DNA of 64,000 nt, from contig CP120722.1 in NCBI GenBank assembly GCA_029719485.1, positions 3,162,001 through 3,226,000 on the forward strand, in the 5' to 3' direction. The notes beneath the pieces were generated by a model, which searched no databases, was not told where the DNA came from, and worked only from the letters and a program-made list of their open reading frames with translations. The DNA is from Kiritimatiellota bacterium B12222. GTDB lineage: Bacteria > Verrucomicrobiota > Kiritimatiellia > SS1-B-03-39 > UBA6053. A program made the position numbers and the translations under genes. Below are positions 50,381 through 59,765 of this stretch, piece after piece. Within the stretch, counting starts at the first letter, position 1. Every line of letters begins with the position of its first letter.

Positions 50381-51783
50381 AATCGCATGAATCCCATATC
50401 GGGTGAATTGAAGCGTCCAATATTCGGCAGAATTTGATCCAACGAACTGAGAGGAACTCCAAACCACAACGCCAAGGTTGCCGCCATTTCATCGGTAGAA
50501 ACTTTCGGAATCCAAGAACCCCGGCTCCCGGTATCATCAGGCCCCCCATTCGATAAGATAGGCACTTGACCATAAAGGTCGCCTCCATTTACAGCACCGC
50601 CCATCACCATGTGATGACTCCCCCAGGCGTGATCCGACCCTTTCCCATTGCTGTTATACGTACGATTAAAATCTGACCCTGTAAATAATGTTACCTCGTC
50701 ACCTAAGCCTAAACTATCCGAGGCGGTCTGGAAATCAGCCAAGGCATTCGACAAGGTCAGCATCAGTCCGTGATGATCTTCCAGTTGGGCATCATGGGTG
50801 TCAAAGCCTCCCAAAGACGCAAAGAAAATTTGACGGCGCATGCCCAGCGCATTACGGGCTTTAATCATTCTCAAGATCATCCGCAATTGCTGTGCGATAT
50901 TGGACATGCCATCCCCTTCTGATGTACTTAAAGGAAAGAGCTCATCATATTCAGGAACCGTCGCTAACACATTTTTCAGCAAACTGTCATTCCCCACGGC
51001 ACGACTCATAATCGACGCATATTCCTGTTCAAACAAGTGCCCATAACTCCGGCCAATCATATTATCAGAGGCATGATACATTTCTTTAGTAGGGTTCCAA
51101 GTCGCATCATAATTCGACAAACCAATACTTCCGTTGGGCGTAACATGATACTGCATCACCTCTTCTCCCACTTGAAAGAAATTAGATCCCGCAATCGAAA
51201 TATTCATCGAAACTTGTGAACCCTGATTTAAGCTGTTCAACATGTCCGCCAAGCGTCCCCCCCAGCCTATTTTTTTCGCTGAATCAGGTACAGAGGTTTG
51301 CCACTGAACCTGTTGATCATTGTGCGAGAACAAATGCGGAGGCAGAGCAGCCCCACCCGATTTGTATTCGGCCTGCGTCACCGGAGCCACCAAGGTGCCC
51401 ACATTACACACCATCGCCAACTTTCCACTTTGAAAATGTGGTAGCAATGACGCCATCGCCGGATGAAAGGCAAACTCCCGCCCATCATCTCCAGGAGCTC
51501 CCAATGACAACAAATCTTCACGGGGTAATGCCAAAATCCCACGATCACTTTGATAGGATGAATAGGAACTCAAGTCATGAGGAACCAACATATTGTTGGC
51601 GTCATTCCCACCATAAAGAAACAGGCAAATAAGAGATTTATAATCATCGCCACCGGAGAGCTCTTGGGCCACCGCCGCATTAAATAACCGCAAGGTGCCA
51701 ATGGTGGAGAGCACCCCGGTCATTTTTAACCCTGCACAGGCGGCTTGCCCGAGGAATTGACGTCGACTAAATTTCTTTTCCAT
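50377..51783 (-). CDS. DUF1501 protein with Tat signal
   Basis: 468 residues. N-terminal twin-arginine signal SRRQFLGQAACAGLK, so folded before export. The DUF1501 core shows LICLFLYGGNDANNMLVPHD, FAFHPAMASLLPHFQSGKLAMVCNVGTL, FASLGGFDTHDAQLEDHHGLM, TLFTGSDFNRTYNSNGKGSDHAWGSHHMVMGG, a layout related to alkaline-phosphatase/sulfatase-like enzymes (Asp, His and metal-site motifs). No biochemical activity is established. Its ribosome binding site overlaps the stop of the DUF1800 gene (GAGGTAA), so the two are translationally coupled. Confidence 0.88.
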   Translation of the reverse strand: MEKKFSRRQFLGQAACAGLKMTGVLSTIGTLRLFNAAVAQELSGGDDYKSLICLFLYGGNDANNMLVPHDLSSYSSYQSDRGILALPREDLLSLGAPGDDGREFAFHPAMASLLPHFQSGKLAMVCNVGTLVAPVTQAEYKSGGAALPPHLFSHNDQQVQWQTSVPDSAKKIGWGGRLADMLNSLNQGSQVSMNISIAGSNFFQVGEEVMQYHVTPNGSIGLSNYDATWNPTKEMYHASDNMIGRSYGHLFEQEYASIMSRAVGNDSLLKNVLATVPEYDELFPLSTSEGDGMSNIAQQLRMILRMIKARNALGMRRQIFFASLGGFDTHDAQLEDHHGLMLTLSNALADFQTASDSLGLGDEVTLFTGSDFNRTYNSNGKGSDHAWGSHHMVMGGAVNGGDLYGQVPILSNGGPDDTGSRGSWIPKVSTDEMAATLALWFGVPLSSLDQILPNIGRFNSPDMGFMRF

Positions 51784-51790
51784 AATTATA

Positions 51791-54700
51791 TTACCTCAAT
51801 ACAAATGCTTCAGGTGACGTTAAGATCAAATACCACGCCACTTGTACCCGATCTTCCTGACGATAATCTTCAAAGCCAAACCACGAGGGCAAACTCGCAT
51901 ACAAGAATTCAATTTCTGCCCGAAGTGCATCACTCATGCTGCCGCCCAACAACAGCGTATCCAATTGATCCAACAGCAAAGCCTGCGCCTGCTCAGGCGT
52001 CAGCCCTTCTGTTTGCAGAACATCAATCCATCGCGTCCAATCAATTTCGGTATAGAGCGTATTCCCCTCACCATCTTTTTCTGCGGTCCAAAACTTCCAA
52101 AAGATTTTGCCATACATGAAGTTGGCTTGTCGAATTGCTGTGGTTTCTGAAAAAATCTGAAACTCGGGAGACAACACTCCGGCCGCATCAATCTCGCCCG
52201 GATGCACATAGCCCGGCTGAAAGAAATTAAATACTGACGGAGCTAATAAAGGAGCCTGCTCCGGCAAATCGTATTGAAAATTTACAAAGAACCGTCCATC
52301 GCCTTCGCCACTTCTCGCCGGCACCAGATCGACCGCTCTACATAAACGACTCGCACGCAACACCGGTTCCACCGCTTTGCCGCGGGCATAGCCTTCACGA
52401 TAATCAGGATGTCGTGCCTCAGGATCCAACAAAATGGCTTTAATCACAGCCCCAAGATCCCCCCGTTCACCACTGCCATTGTTGTCAAACACCGCACTCA
52501 CCCGCGCCACATAGGCCGGACTGGGATTACTGGTGACAAAGCGTTGAATCAGTTGTTTGGCTAAAAAAGGCCCCATGTTGGGATGCATAAACAAAGTGTC
52601 CAATGCCATCGCCATGCGCGCCTCACCCGAAAGCTCTCCGGGGATCGTCACATCACCGACAATGGTTCTATCTTCGTGATCATGGAATTCATCATAAAAA
52701 GTCATGGGATGTTCATAATCGCTACCATATCGAAACCAATTGCTGCGCGAAGCCACAGCCCCACTGCTCCACGTAGGCGGATGGGCATCGTCATAATAGG
52801 GCCCCCATCCTGTAAAAATGTGAGCCAACCCCACAATATCCGACTGTGAATAGGTGGGAAGCGGAGAGCCCTCTTCATCCACCTTCACCGACCCGTCCGG
52901 ATGGAGTTGCACCAAGCCAATCGAAAACAATTGCATGATTTCACGTGCATAATTTTCATCGGGTTCATACCCGGTTTCCCGATCCGGCTTTTGATTTCGA
53001 TTCATACTTAAATAGGTGCCCATCATCGGACTCAAGGTCACTTCTTCAAGTAGATCCCGATAGTTGCCAAAGGCATGGCGAAGCAACAGATCATAGTACG
53101 TCGTCACCGACTCATGATAGCCCGCAAGTGCTCCATTTTGAGAAACCACCAAAATCTCACTCAATGCAAAAGCCATGCGTTGCCGCAATTGATCTTCAGC
53201 AGTGATCGCGTGTTGCCAAAAGGCTTCCTGGCGGGTGCTTTGCCAGCCATCGGATCCATTCAAGGCCATCCATTCTGCAATGCGATCCTGCACATAGGGC
53301 AAGTGATAGGTCGCAGGCAAACTTTGCTGATCATCGATCCACTCCTCAAAGGACTGCGTCCCCCAAAGTTCCAAATCAATCGGTCGTGGACCAAAACTGG
53401 CCTGCATCAAAAAGCGGGAGACCTCATCCGATCCACTCGGAAATTCGGGCGCAGGCAAAGATGCAGGCGCCGACACCGGCAAATCCACCCCCTCTCCGAG
53501 TTGTCCAAACAGTTCGCCTTCGGGATGCCACTCAGACAGCACCCGCACCCATACCCTTCCCTCGGATAAGGCCACCAACATGTCGGCCTGACTGAGCGCA
53601 GTTTCCGGTTGAAGATCCCATTCCTGTTGCGTCAAGCGGCCTGATGCATAACTCAAAAACGCATCCCCGCTGACGCCGCCATCCTCTGAAACATAAAATG
53701 CGGTTCCGGTATGCGCTGAACTCAGCCCGCTAAACGACAGATCCAGCCAAGCCGCTAGGTCATTCCCCGTTTTTCGCAACACCACCAGCCCCTGCCCTCC
53801 GGTGGCCCCCTCCCGTGGACGCAAATAACTTTGATAGATCTCATCAGGAGCATCATCGATCAAGACCGTCGCAGCGACGGGTGCCCCCAACACATAGTCA
53901 GCAGACGCCAAGATTTCGGCCGTAATGCTTTCTTGCCCCTCCAGCACCCCGTCTGCCAAGGCTTGCACCGGCAAAAAGACCGCAGAAGCTCCCGCAGGAA
54001 ACTCAACGGTAGTGGGTAAGGCCACGTAATCACTCCCAGACGTAGCCGATCCCGTGTACTGCAGATGAACCGTCAACGGCTCAACAGAGCCATTTCGGAA
54101 AATCACCCACTCCGCGGGTGCACCTGTCGATTCATACGCACGCGAACGGCTCACACCGAGGCTCAAGGTATTCCCGCTCGAGAGACGGGCCAAAGCTTCT
54201 TCAAAGTCAGGGCGCCGAGGTTGGGTATTGCTGTACGTGGGGTCAAAACCCAAAACGCCTTCTTCATAATCCGTCAACCCATCACCATCCGTATCATCCT
54301 GTACGGCATCAAAACGAAAAAACACCCGCCCCCCCTCTCCCATCAATCCTCCCAACGACACGCCTAAGGTCGATAGCGCCGCCCCTTCAATCACCGTGGG
54401 AATCCCAGTGGTATTTGATGGCAATTCCCAGGCCAGAGACAGATGATCCCCCCCGGTCCATTCTTTATGAAACAGTTCATAATAGTAATACTCACCAGCC
54501 ACCAAAGAAATAGGATCTGATGCTTGTTCAGGATATTTGTCCCACTCTTGAAAGCCTGTCCACCCCGATACCGTCACCACTTGCGTCAACTCATCGGGTT
54601 CCGCATTTGCAGACAACCACAGTTCCGACTGATCATCCCCTGAGAGCCAAAACCTGTGTTCACCTGTTTCCTGCGCCACAATCCATCCACGAATCCACAT

Positions 54701-55312
54701 CCCATAATTGTCTTCGTTGGGATTCGACTGAGAAAGACTTAAGGAACTCACCTCCCGTTCAATATCCGGAGCGGGACTGGAACTCCCCGCATAGCCTCGA
54801 ACACCACTAATCGTGACCCCTTCGAGGTTAGACCACTTAGACAGCAGTGCGGTCCCTGTAGACTGAGAATCCGCTAAATCGAAATACACCTCCTGCTCGC
54901 CCCCGGATCCGCGTACCCCTGGCCCCATGGGATACCAACTTTTCAAATCAGGCGAGGCATAAAGCTGATACCGAACGCCCGCAGCCGTTCGTATGCGACT
55001 CACCACTTCATCATCAGCCCTTTGCTCAATAGACGTAATTTGAGGAGACGAATCAGCATCGTGAGGATGGGTGCCGGCCTGAGCCTCTTCCAAATTCGTA
55101 TACCCATCGCCATCGCTATCCTCCGTGGGATTCGTCAGCTCCCCATATAACGCCTCCCAAACATCACTCACCCCATTCGCATTTTCATCCACCATCCCCC
55201 AAAGAGGGGGAAACAAACTACAAATCACAAACCAACATCCCAAATTCTTTTTTTTAAGAACGAAGGGCCGCGCAAACCAAGCGTTAAACCTACTGATTAA
55301 GGAGAGATTCAT
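51791..55312 (-). CDS. Large multidomain DUF1800 protein
   Basis: 1173 residues. Signal-like start (LGCWFVICSLFPPLWG). Domains in order: thrombospondin type-3/EF-type calcium loops (DENANGVSD, DSDGDGYTNLEEA), a PA14-like carbohydrate-binding domain near 150-320 (GEHRFWLSGDDQSELWLS), another calcium loop DDTDGDGLTDYEEG, a Calx-beta domain (VHLQYTGSATSGSDYVALPTTVEF), a CHRD domain (ending GQLGEGVDL), then the DUF1800 module from about 640 to the end (RFLMQASFGPRP, MAFALSEILVVSQN, ENYAREIMQLFSIGL, FLAKQLIQRFVTSNPSPAYV, VFNFFQPGY). It pairs with DUF1501 downstream. The role is unknown; the architecture suggests a surface- or matrix-bound enzyme. Confidence 0.9.
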   Translation of the reverse strand: MNLSLISRFNAWFARPFVLKKKNLGCWFVICSLFPPLWGMVDENANGVSDVWEALYGELTNPTEDSDGDGYTNLEEAQAGTHPHDADSSPQITSIEQRADDEVVSRIRTAAGVRYQLYASPDLKSWYPMGPGVRGSGGEQEVYFDLADSQSTGTALLSKWSNLEGVTISGVRGYAGSSSPAPDIEREVSSLSLSQSNPNEDNYGMWIRGWIVAQETGEHRFWLSGDDQSELWLSANAEPDELTQVVTVSGWTGFQEWDKYPEQASDPISLVAGEYYYYELFHKEWTGGDHLSLAWELPSNTTGIPTVIEGAALSTLGVSLGGLMGEGGRVFFRFDAVQDDTDGDGLTDYEEGVLGFDPTYSNTQPRRPDFEEALARLSSGNTLSLGVSRSRAYESTGAPAEWVIFRNGSVEPLTVHLQYTGSATSGSDYVALPTTVEFPAGASAVFLPVQALADGVLEGQESITAEILASADYVLGAPVAATVLIDDAPDEIYQSYLRPREGATGGQGLVVLRKTGNDLAAWLDLSFSGLSSAHTGTAFYVSEDGGVSGDAFLSYASGRLTQQEWDLQPETALSQADMLVALSEGRVWVRVLSEWHPEGELFGQLGEGVDLPVSAPASLPAPEFPSGSDEVSRFLMQASFGPRPIDLELWGTQSFEEWIDDQQSLPATYHLPYVQDRIAEWMALNGSDGWQSTRQEAFWQHAITAEDQLRQRMAFALSEILVVSQNGALAGYHESVTTYYDLLLRHAFGNYRDLLEEVTLSPMMGTYLSMNRNQKPDRETGYEPDENYAREIMQLFSIGLVQLHPDGSVKVDEEGSPLPTYSQSDIVGLAHIFTGWGPYYDDAHPPTWSSGAVASRSNWFRYGSDYEHPMTFYDEFHDHEDRTIVGDVTIPGELSGEARMAMALDTLFMHPNMGPFLAKQLIQRFVTSNPSPAYVARVSAVFDNNGSGERGDLGAVIKAILLDPEARHPDYREGYARGKAVEPVLRASRLCRAVDLVPARSGEGDGRFFVNFQYDLPEQAPLLAPSVFNFFQPGYVHPGEIDAAGVLSPEFQIFSETTAIRQANFMYGKIFWKFWTAEKDGEGNTLYTEIDWTRWIDVLQTEGLTPEQAQALLLDQLDTLLLGGSMSDALRAEIEFLYASLPSWFGFEDYRQEDRVQVAWYLILTSPEAFVLR

Positions 55313-55376
55313 AGTATTTAACTATAAGCACAAATAATGCCAGTTCAGCTCATTCCCCAAGATCAGAAGCAGAAAA

Positions 55377-55412
55377 TCCCGACCCACCAGCGGAGGTCGG
55401 TGGTTTATCGCC
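55377..55412 (-). terminator. Possible terminator of the ctpA-DUF3592 run
   Basis: On the minus strand CCGACCTCCGCTGGTGGGTCGG pairs CCGACC with GGTCGG, followed by GATTTTC. It is about 30 bp after the DUF3592 stop. Confidence 0.5.
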
Positions 55413-55439
55413 CTCTCAACCCTCCCCCAATTATCTGAA

Positions 55440-55943
55440 CTACATCGGCAGGGGTTTTCGTAAAAGCTCCTGCAACAACAAGCCCAATAACATCATCATG
55501 ATCAAAATCCCCAAGGCGCCCACCCACAACGGGAAGGTACCCTCGGCATGGGGGCGAAGGAGATAGGCACGACCCGGCTCGGCGGGATTCACATAACAAT
55601 TCGCCATCTCCCCCACTTTATACGGTGCCAACAACGCCAAAATCTTCTGTTTGGATAAGGGCTTTTGACTATCAGACCAACTGAACAGCTTGCCCGTATA
55701 TGACTGCCCATCCATCGAATAGGAATAAACGACATGCGGAATAAACAGAAAATCCTGAGGATTCCCCCAGGCATACGGTTCCACCACCATCAATTTGCAG
55801 GGCGTTTTTTCCCATGTAGCAAAGTCATGATTGGCGGACTGTGGAATCACAAAACTTTCCATGCTCATGAAAAACATCGCGAAGAGGCCTGAGGTAAAAT
55901 AAAACAATCGAATGCGACAGCGGGATAAGCTGAGATCAAACAT
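55440..55943 (-). CDS. DUF3592-like membrane protein
   Basis: 167 residues with an N-terminal helix (LFYFTSGLFAMFFMSM) and a C-terminal helix (LWVGALGILIMMMLLGLLLQEL). Between them is a periplasmic beta domain: YSYSMDGQSYTGKLFSW and VGEMANCYVNPAEPGRAYLLR are the typical DUF3592 blocks (Y-x-Y-x-x-x-G and C-Y-V-N-P). Function unknown. It starts one base after the CPBP gene stop. Confidence 0.75.
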   Translation of the reverse strand: MFDLSLSRCRIRLFYFTSGLFAMFFMSMESFVIPQSANHDFATWEKTPCKLMVVEPYAWGNPQDFLFIPHVVYSYSMDGQSYTGKLFSWSDSQKPLSKQKILALLAPYKVGEMANCYVNPAEPGRAYLLRPHAEGTFPLWVGALGILIMMMLLGLLLQELLRKPLPM

Positions 55944-55944
55944 T

Positions 55945-56559
55945 TCAGGACGCCCTCAGCAACATCCACACCGCAAGCACAACCCCTAAATCAGCCAAGG
56001 CATGTGTAAGAATGGGTACGAGTAAGCCTTGCTGTCTGCGTGTAATCCACCGCCAAATCCCCGACGCCACCGTCAACACCCCAAACACGACGGGCAACCA
56101 AATCGCATGCACCAGAGGATACAACACCAGCAAATGAAATCCTGCAAACAAGATGTCGCTTTTCCAATGATCCGGCATCATCCCCCGCCAAAAGGACTCT
56201 TCTAAAATAGGATGCAAAGTAATGGAATACACCACAAATACCCCCACAAAACTCCCCCGAATCCGCCAATCCACCAACAAAGCGCTTAAGTCAACCCCAG
56301 GCTGGACCATGATCGGCCACAGCACAGTGATCAAAGGCCAGGTAAGCAAACATAATCCACCAACTCCTAAACAAAGCCGTGCATCAAATCCGCGAAGCAC
56401 TTGTTTAAGCTCAAAATTCTGCCAAAACATACAGGCAATAATGCCGACATGATAAAGCACCACCGACACTAAAGCTTCATCCAACACAAACATCCCCAAC
56501 CACACCGTCACCGTCGGCAACAGCCCACAGATCAAGGGCAGTTTTCGCAGGGTGGTCAT
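55945..56559 (-). CDS. CPBP-family intramembrane metalloprotease
   Basis: 204 residues, about six helices. The CPBP (Abi/CAAX-protease-like) motifs are present: HPILEESFWRG (EExxxR type, with W at the third x), AGFHLLVL (FxxxH type, reading FHLLV), and ILTHALADLG (HxxxD/N type). These supply the Glu and His metal ligands. Start overlaps the rluA-type gene by 4 bp (ATGA). Substrate unknown; members often act in maturation or immunity of peptides. Confidence 0.75.
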   Translation of the reverse strand: MTTLRKLPLICGLLPTVTVWLGMFVLDEALVSVVLYHVGIIACMFWQNFELKQVLRGFDARLCLGVGGLCLLTWPLITVLWPIMVQPGVDLSALLVDWRIRGSFVGVFVVYSITLHPILEESFWRGMMPDHWKSDILFAGFHLLVLYPLVHAIWLPVVFGVLTVASGIWRWITRRQQGLLVPILTHALADLGVVLAVWMLLRAS

Positions 56560-57296
56560 TTTATATTTTTAGCTTTGGGTTCACGTTTTCCTGTCAACAT
56601 CGCTTCAAATGCAGGAGGAACCGGTGCCGTAAAGGTAATTTTTTCTTTGGAAAAAGGATGCGTAATGGTCAGTTTTTCCGCATGTAAAAACAGCCGTTTT
56701 CCCGTGACCACTTCCACATGACCATACTTGCGGTCGCCCACCACCGGATGCCCAATTTCTGCAAATTGTGCCCGAATTTGGTTTTTGCGACCCGTAAACA
56801 GTCCAATCTCCATCAAACTGAACTTCTTAGACGTTTGCACCGTTTTATAAGCGGTTTTTGCATATTGACCACCGGCATCTGCAGCCACGGTTTGCATGAC
56901 ATGCTTTTCATCTTCAAGCAGATAAGAAACCAACTCACCTTCGGGTTTGCGCAACTGACCATAGACCAGTGCACAATACTGCTTGCTGAAATTCTTCCAT
57001 TCATCCAACAAATAGCGGCGGGCTTGTGGGGTTTTTGCAAACAACAATACACCTGAAGTATCCCGATCGATGCGATGTACCATAAAGATGCGGGCCTTCG
57101 ATTTAGGATTCCCTTTACGAACAAAATCAAACAAACGATGATAGGCGGTATCCCGATGTTTTTCGTCGTAACTCACCGACAACAATCCACAGGCTTTATT
57201 CACCACCAGCAAATCTTTGTCTTCATAGATCACAGGTGCGCCCCGGGGCTGATATTTTTTAGGGGCAGTTTTAAATGGTTTGGGGGAATGACTCAT
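56556..57296 (-). CDS. RluA-family pseudouridine synthase
   Basis: Converts uridine to pseudouridine in rRNA or tRNA. 246 residues from MSHSPKPFK. Catalytic block MVHRIDRDTSGVLLFAK with the Asp of HRIDRDTSG; preceding VIYEDKDLLVVNKACGLLSV; following LFTGRKNQIRAQFAEIGHPVVGDRKYG, the RNA-binding motif III. Lacks an N-terminal S4 domain, so it is a stand-alone catalytic form. An upstream GTG (57317) would add seven residues; the ATG is preferred. Target site unknown. Confidence 0.9.
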   Translation of the reverse strand: MSHSPKPFKTAPKKYQPRGAPVIYEDKDLLVVNKACGLLSVSYDEKHRDTAYHRLFDFVRKGNPKSKARIFMVHRIDRDTSGVLLFAKTPQARRYLLDEWKNFSKQYCALVYGQLRKPEGELVSYLLEDEKHVMQTVAADAGGQYAKTAYKTVQTSKKFSLMEIGLFTGRKNQIRAQFAEIGHPVVGDRKYGHVEVVTGKRLFLHAEKLTITHPFSKEKITFTAPVPPAFEAMLTGKREPKAKNIK

Positions 57297-57368
57297 AAGG
57301 CAGTCATAGCAGTTCACCTTAAAAACACGAGCGCGAACAATCGCGAATCCACGCTTCCCGTGAGGACT

Positions 57369-58403
57369 TTATTTTCGGAGTTGCACCCCGGACAACACCA
57401 AGTTGGGATCAATCTTTACGGCTTCATCCGCCGGCGTTAGGTCCCGCAACAAAGGCACTGCCGCGATCATGGCCGCATTATCCGTGCAATAGCCGATAGG
57501 TACCGTAACCAGAGCTTTATCAAAACGTTCGCACAAGGTTTCGAGACCTGCACGTAAATACTGATTCTTGGCCACGCCTCCCACACAAGCCACACAAGCC
57601 CAATCCTCATAAGCCTGAAGCGCCTCCTCCACCCGCGCACACAAAGAACTCATCACCGCTTCTTGATAGGCCGCGGCTACTTCGGCTTTGTCTGCCTCAG
57701 GATTCTGCTCCAAATGATAACGCAAAGATGTTTTCAACCCACTAAAGCTAAAGGGATATTCCCCACCTCTTTTTTTTACATCCTCTCCTCGGGGCAATCC
57801 TCGAGGAAAACGAGGCCCCGATCCCCGCGCAGTTAAAGCCAATTTTTCGATTTCAGGTCCACCGGGATACGGTAAACCCAACAGACGAGCCCCTTTATCC
57901 AAAGCTTCTCCTGCAGCATCATCAATGGATCGACCCAACACCTCATACACGCCCGGCGCCGTCATCCGCATCAAGGCCGTATGCCCACCGGTCACTAACA
58001 TCACCAAGGCCGGACAAGGTTGAGAAATTGCAGGCTGAGAAAAATATAAACTGAGAATATGCCCTTCCAAATGATGCACAGGATACAAAGGAATATTTAA
58101 ACGTTGGCTCAACCCACGGGCCACCGACAATCCTGAAAGCAACGAACTGGCCAAACCCGGCCCTTGCGTCACCGCAATACCATCCAAATCCGACCACGCA
58201 ATTCCGGCCTCCCTGACCGCAGCCTCCAACACCGGAGGAAAAGCTTTCACATGCTCACGCGCCGCCAATTCAGGCACCACCCCCCCATAGGGTTGGTGTT
58301 GCGCAATTTGCGAGGCCACCACCGAAGAGCGCACCTCAAGGGGAGAGGCCAACACCGCAGCCGCTGTTTCATCACAAGAAGACTCAATACCTAAAATCAG
58401 CAA
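57369..58403 (-). CDS. tsaD: tRNA N6-adenosine threonylcarbamoyltransferase TsaD
   Basis: Transfers threonylcarbamoyl to A37 of ANN-decoding tRNAs with TsaB and TsaE. 344 residues. ILGIESSCDETAAAV (ATPase/ASKHA loop), TQGPGLASSLLSGLSVARGL, the metal site H111-L-E-G-H115, MLVTGGHTAL, DDAAGEALDKGARLLGLPYPGGPEIEKLA, and VACVGGVAKNQYLR with the final YCTDNAAMIA. Start is TTG 58403, with GAGGG 7 nt before it; no ATG is near. Only three bases separate it from ctpA. Confidence 0.97.
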   Translation of the reverse strand: MLILGIESSCDETAAAVLASPLEVRSSVVASQIAQHQPYGGVVPELAAREHVKAFPPVLEAAVREAGIAWSDLDGIAVTQGPGLASSLLSGLSVARGLSQRLNIPLYPVHHLEGHILSLYFSQPAISQPCPALVMLVTGGHTALMRMTAPGVYEVLGRSIDDAAGEALDKGARLLGLPYPGGPEIEKLALTARGSGPRFPRGLPRGEDVKKRGGEYPFSFSGLKTSLRYHLEQNPEADKAEVAAAYQEAVMSSLCARVEEALQAYEDWACVACVGGVAKNQYLRAGLETLCERFDKALVTVPIGYCTDNAAMIAAVPLLRDLTPADEAVKIDPNLVLSGVQLRK

Positions 58404-58406
58404 AAT

Positions 58407-59660
58407 TTATCCCTCCGTTTCATCAGAAATTTCCGACCTCAATAGTTCAACCGCTTTCATCACTTGGGGATCGTTTTCCCAGTTCCCCTCTTCAATACCG
58501 TTTTGCAGTCTATACCACACGCGAAGAGGTAAGACGACTTCCACATCGGGAGGTATACCCCTTTCATGAATTTGTCGATCCGTTGGCGTGAAATAACTCG
58601 CGGTGGTCAGTTTTAACGCCGAACCATCAGGTAACGGTACGATACTCTGTACCGAAGCTTTGCCAAAACTGGTTTGCCCCACCAGCACCGCCCGATCATA
58701 ATCCTGCAACGCGCCGGAAACAATTTCGGCCGCACTTGCAGAGCCTTCATTAATTAGAATCACCAAACGAGGATTCAATCGGTGAGGGTTTAAACGGCTG
58801 TAAAAATCTCTCCGCTCTTGCCCTTCCCGGCCTTGGGTGTACACCACCAAACTTCCCTGGGGCAAAAACAATCCTGCCACTTCAACCGCCGCAGTCAACA
58901 GTCCTCCAGGATTCCCCCGTAAATCTAACACCAACCCTTGCGCATGCTGTCGCTTGAGTCGGGTCATTTCCCGGCGAAGTAATTCCGCCGTTTTTTCAGA
59001 AAAAGTTTTAACCCGCACATATCCAATCCCCTCTTCCAACATGATGGCATCCGAGACACTCGGCGTTTCAATCACTGAACGTGTTAACGAGACTTCAAAA
59101 CCTCGATTCTCAGAGGGTCGCCAAAATTCAACAGTCACCTCTGTGCCCGGTGTCCCCCTCAACTGCGTTACGACATCCGACATGCCCATCCCTTTAGCCG
59201 ACACCCCTTCAATGGCACGAATCTGGTCTCCCGCCATCACGCCTGCTTCCCAACCTGGCGAATCTTCAATCGGTGAAACCACCGTAATCCAAGGCCCCAA
59301 CTGATTAATCACAATCCCTACCCCACCAAAATTCTCCTGGGTGGTTTCCTGAAGGCTTTTTAACGTGTCCGACGCCATATATTCACTGTAGGCATCCAAG
59401 TTGGACATCATGCCTCTGATCGCGCCGTCAATCAAGGTATCATAACTTACGTCCTGACCGGCTTTTACATATTGCTCATGAATCTGTTCCATCGCTAGGG
59501 TAAAACGGGCCATTTGCTCATAGGCGAGATAATCTGCCGGCGGAACCGTTTCAGCAATAACCTGCTCATCAATCGCGGGTGTAGATTGTGCAAAACTGCT
59601 GGACAAACATGCCCACCCCCAGGTCAAAAGAAGTATCGTTATTTTGAAAAAGCCGTTCAT
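58407..59660 (-). CDS. C-terminal processing protease (S41, CtpA/Prc type)
   Basis: Periplasmic serine protease that trims protein C-termini. 417 residues. Signal peptide (ILLLTWGWACLSSSFAQ), N-terminal helical part (MARFTLAMEQIHEQYV), PDZ domain (NFGGVGIVINQLGPWITVVSPIEDSPGWEAGVMAGDQI) and S41 core: LVLDLRGNPGGLLTAAVEVA, VILINEGSASAAEIVSGAL (catalytic Ser after GSAS context) and VGQTSFGKASVQSIVPL (catalytic Lys). The linear Ser/Lys pair is complete. Upstream of tsaD in the same run. Confidence 0.94.
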   Translation of the reverse strand: MNGFFKITILLLTWGWACLSSSFAQSTPAIDEQVIAETVPPADYLAYEQMARFTLAMEQIHEQYVKAGQDVSYDTLIDGAIRGMMSNLDAYSEYMASDTLKSLQETTQENFGGVGIVINQLGPWITVVSPIEDSPGWEAGVMAGDQIRAIEGVSAKGMGMSDVVTQLRGTPGTEVTVEFWRPSENRGFEVSLTRSVIETPSVSDAIMLEEGIGYVRVKTFSEKTAELLRREMTRLKRQHAQGLVLDLRGNPGGLLTAAVEVAGLFLPQGSLVVYTQGREGQERRDFYSRLNPHRLNPRLVILINEGSASAAEIVSGALQDYDRAVLVGQTSFGKASVQSIVPLPDGSALKLTTASYFTPTDRQIHERGIPPDVEVVLPLRVWYRLQNGIEEGNWENDPQVMKAVELLRSEISDETEG

Positions 59661-59765
59661 AAGGTCGTGATCCTGTAGAAATTCAGAGAGAGGTCCAATG
59701 TAATGTAAAGCAAAGATACCTCCAAAAACGCATTCATCAACTCCTCACCGGAAATCGACCCACGG

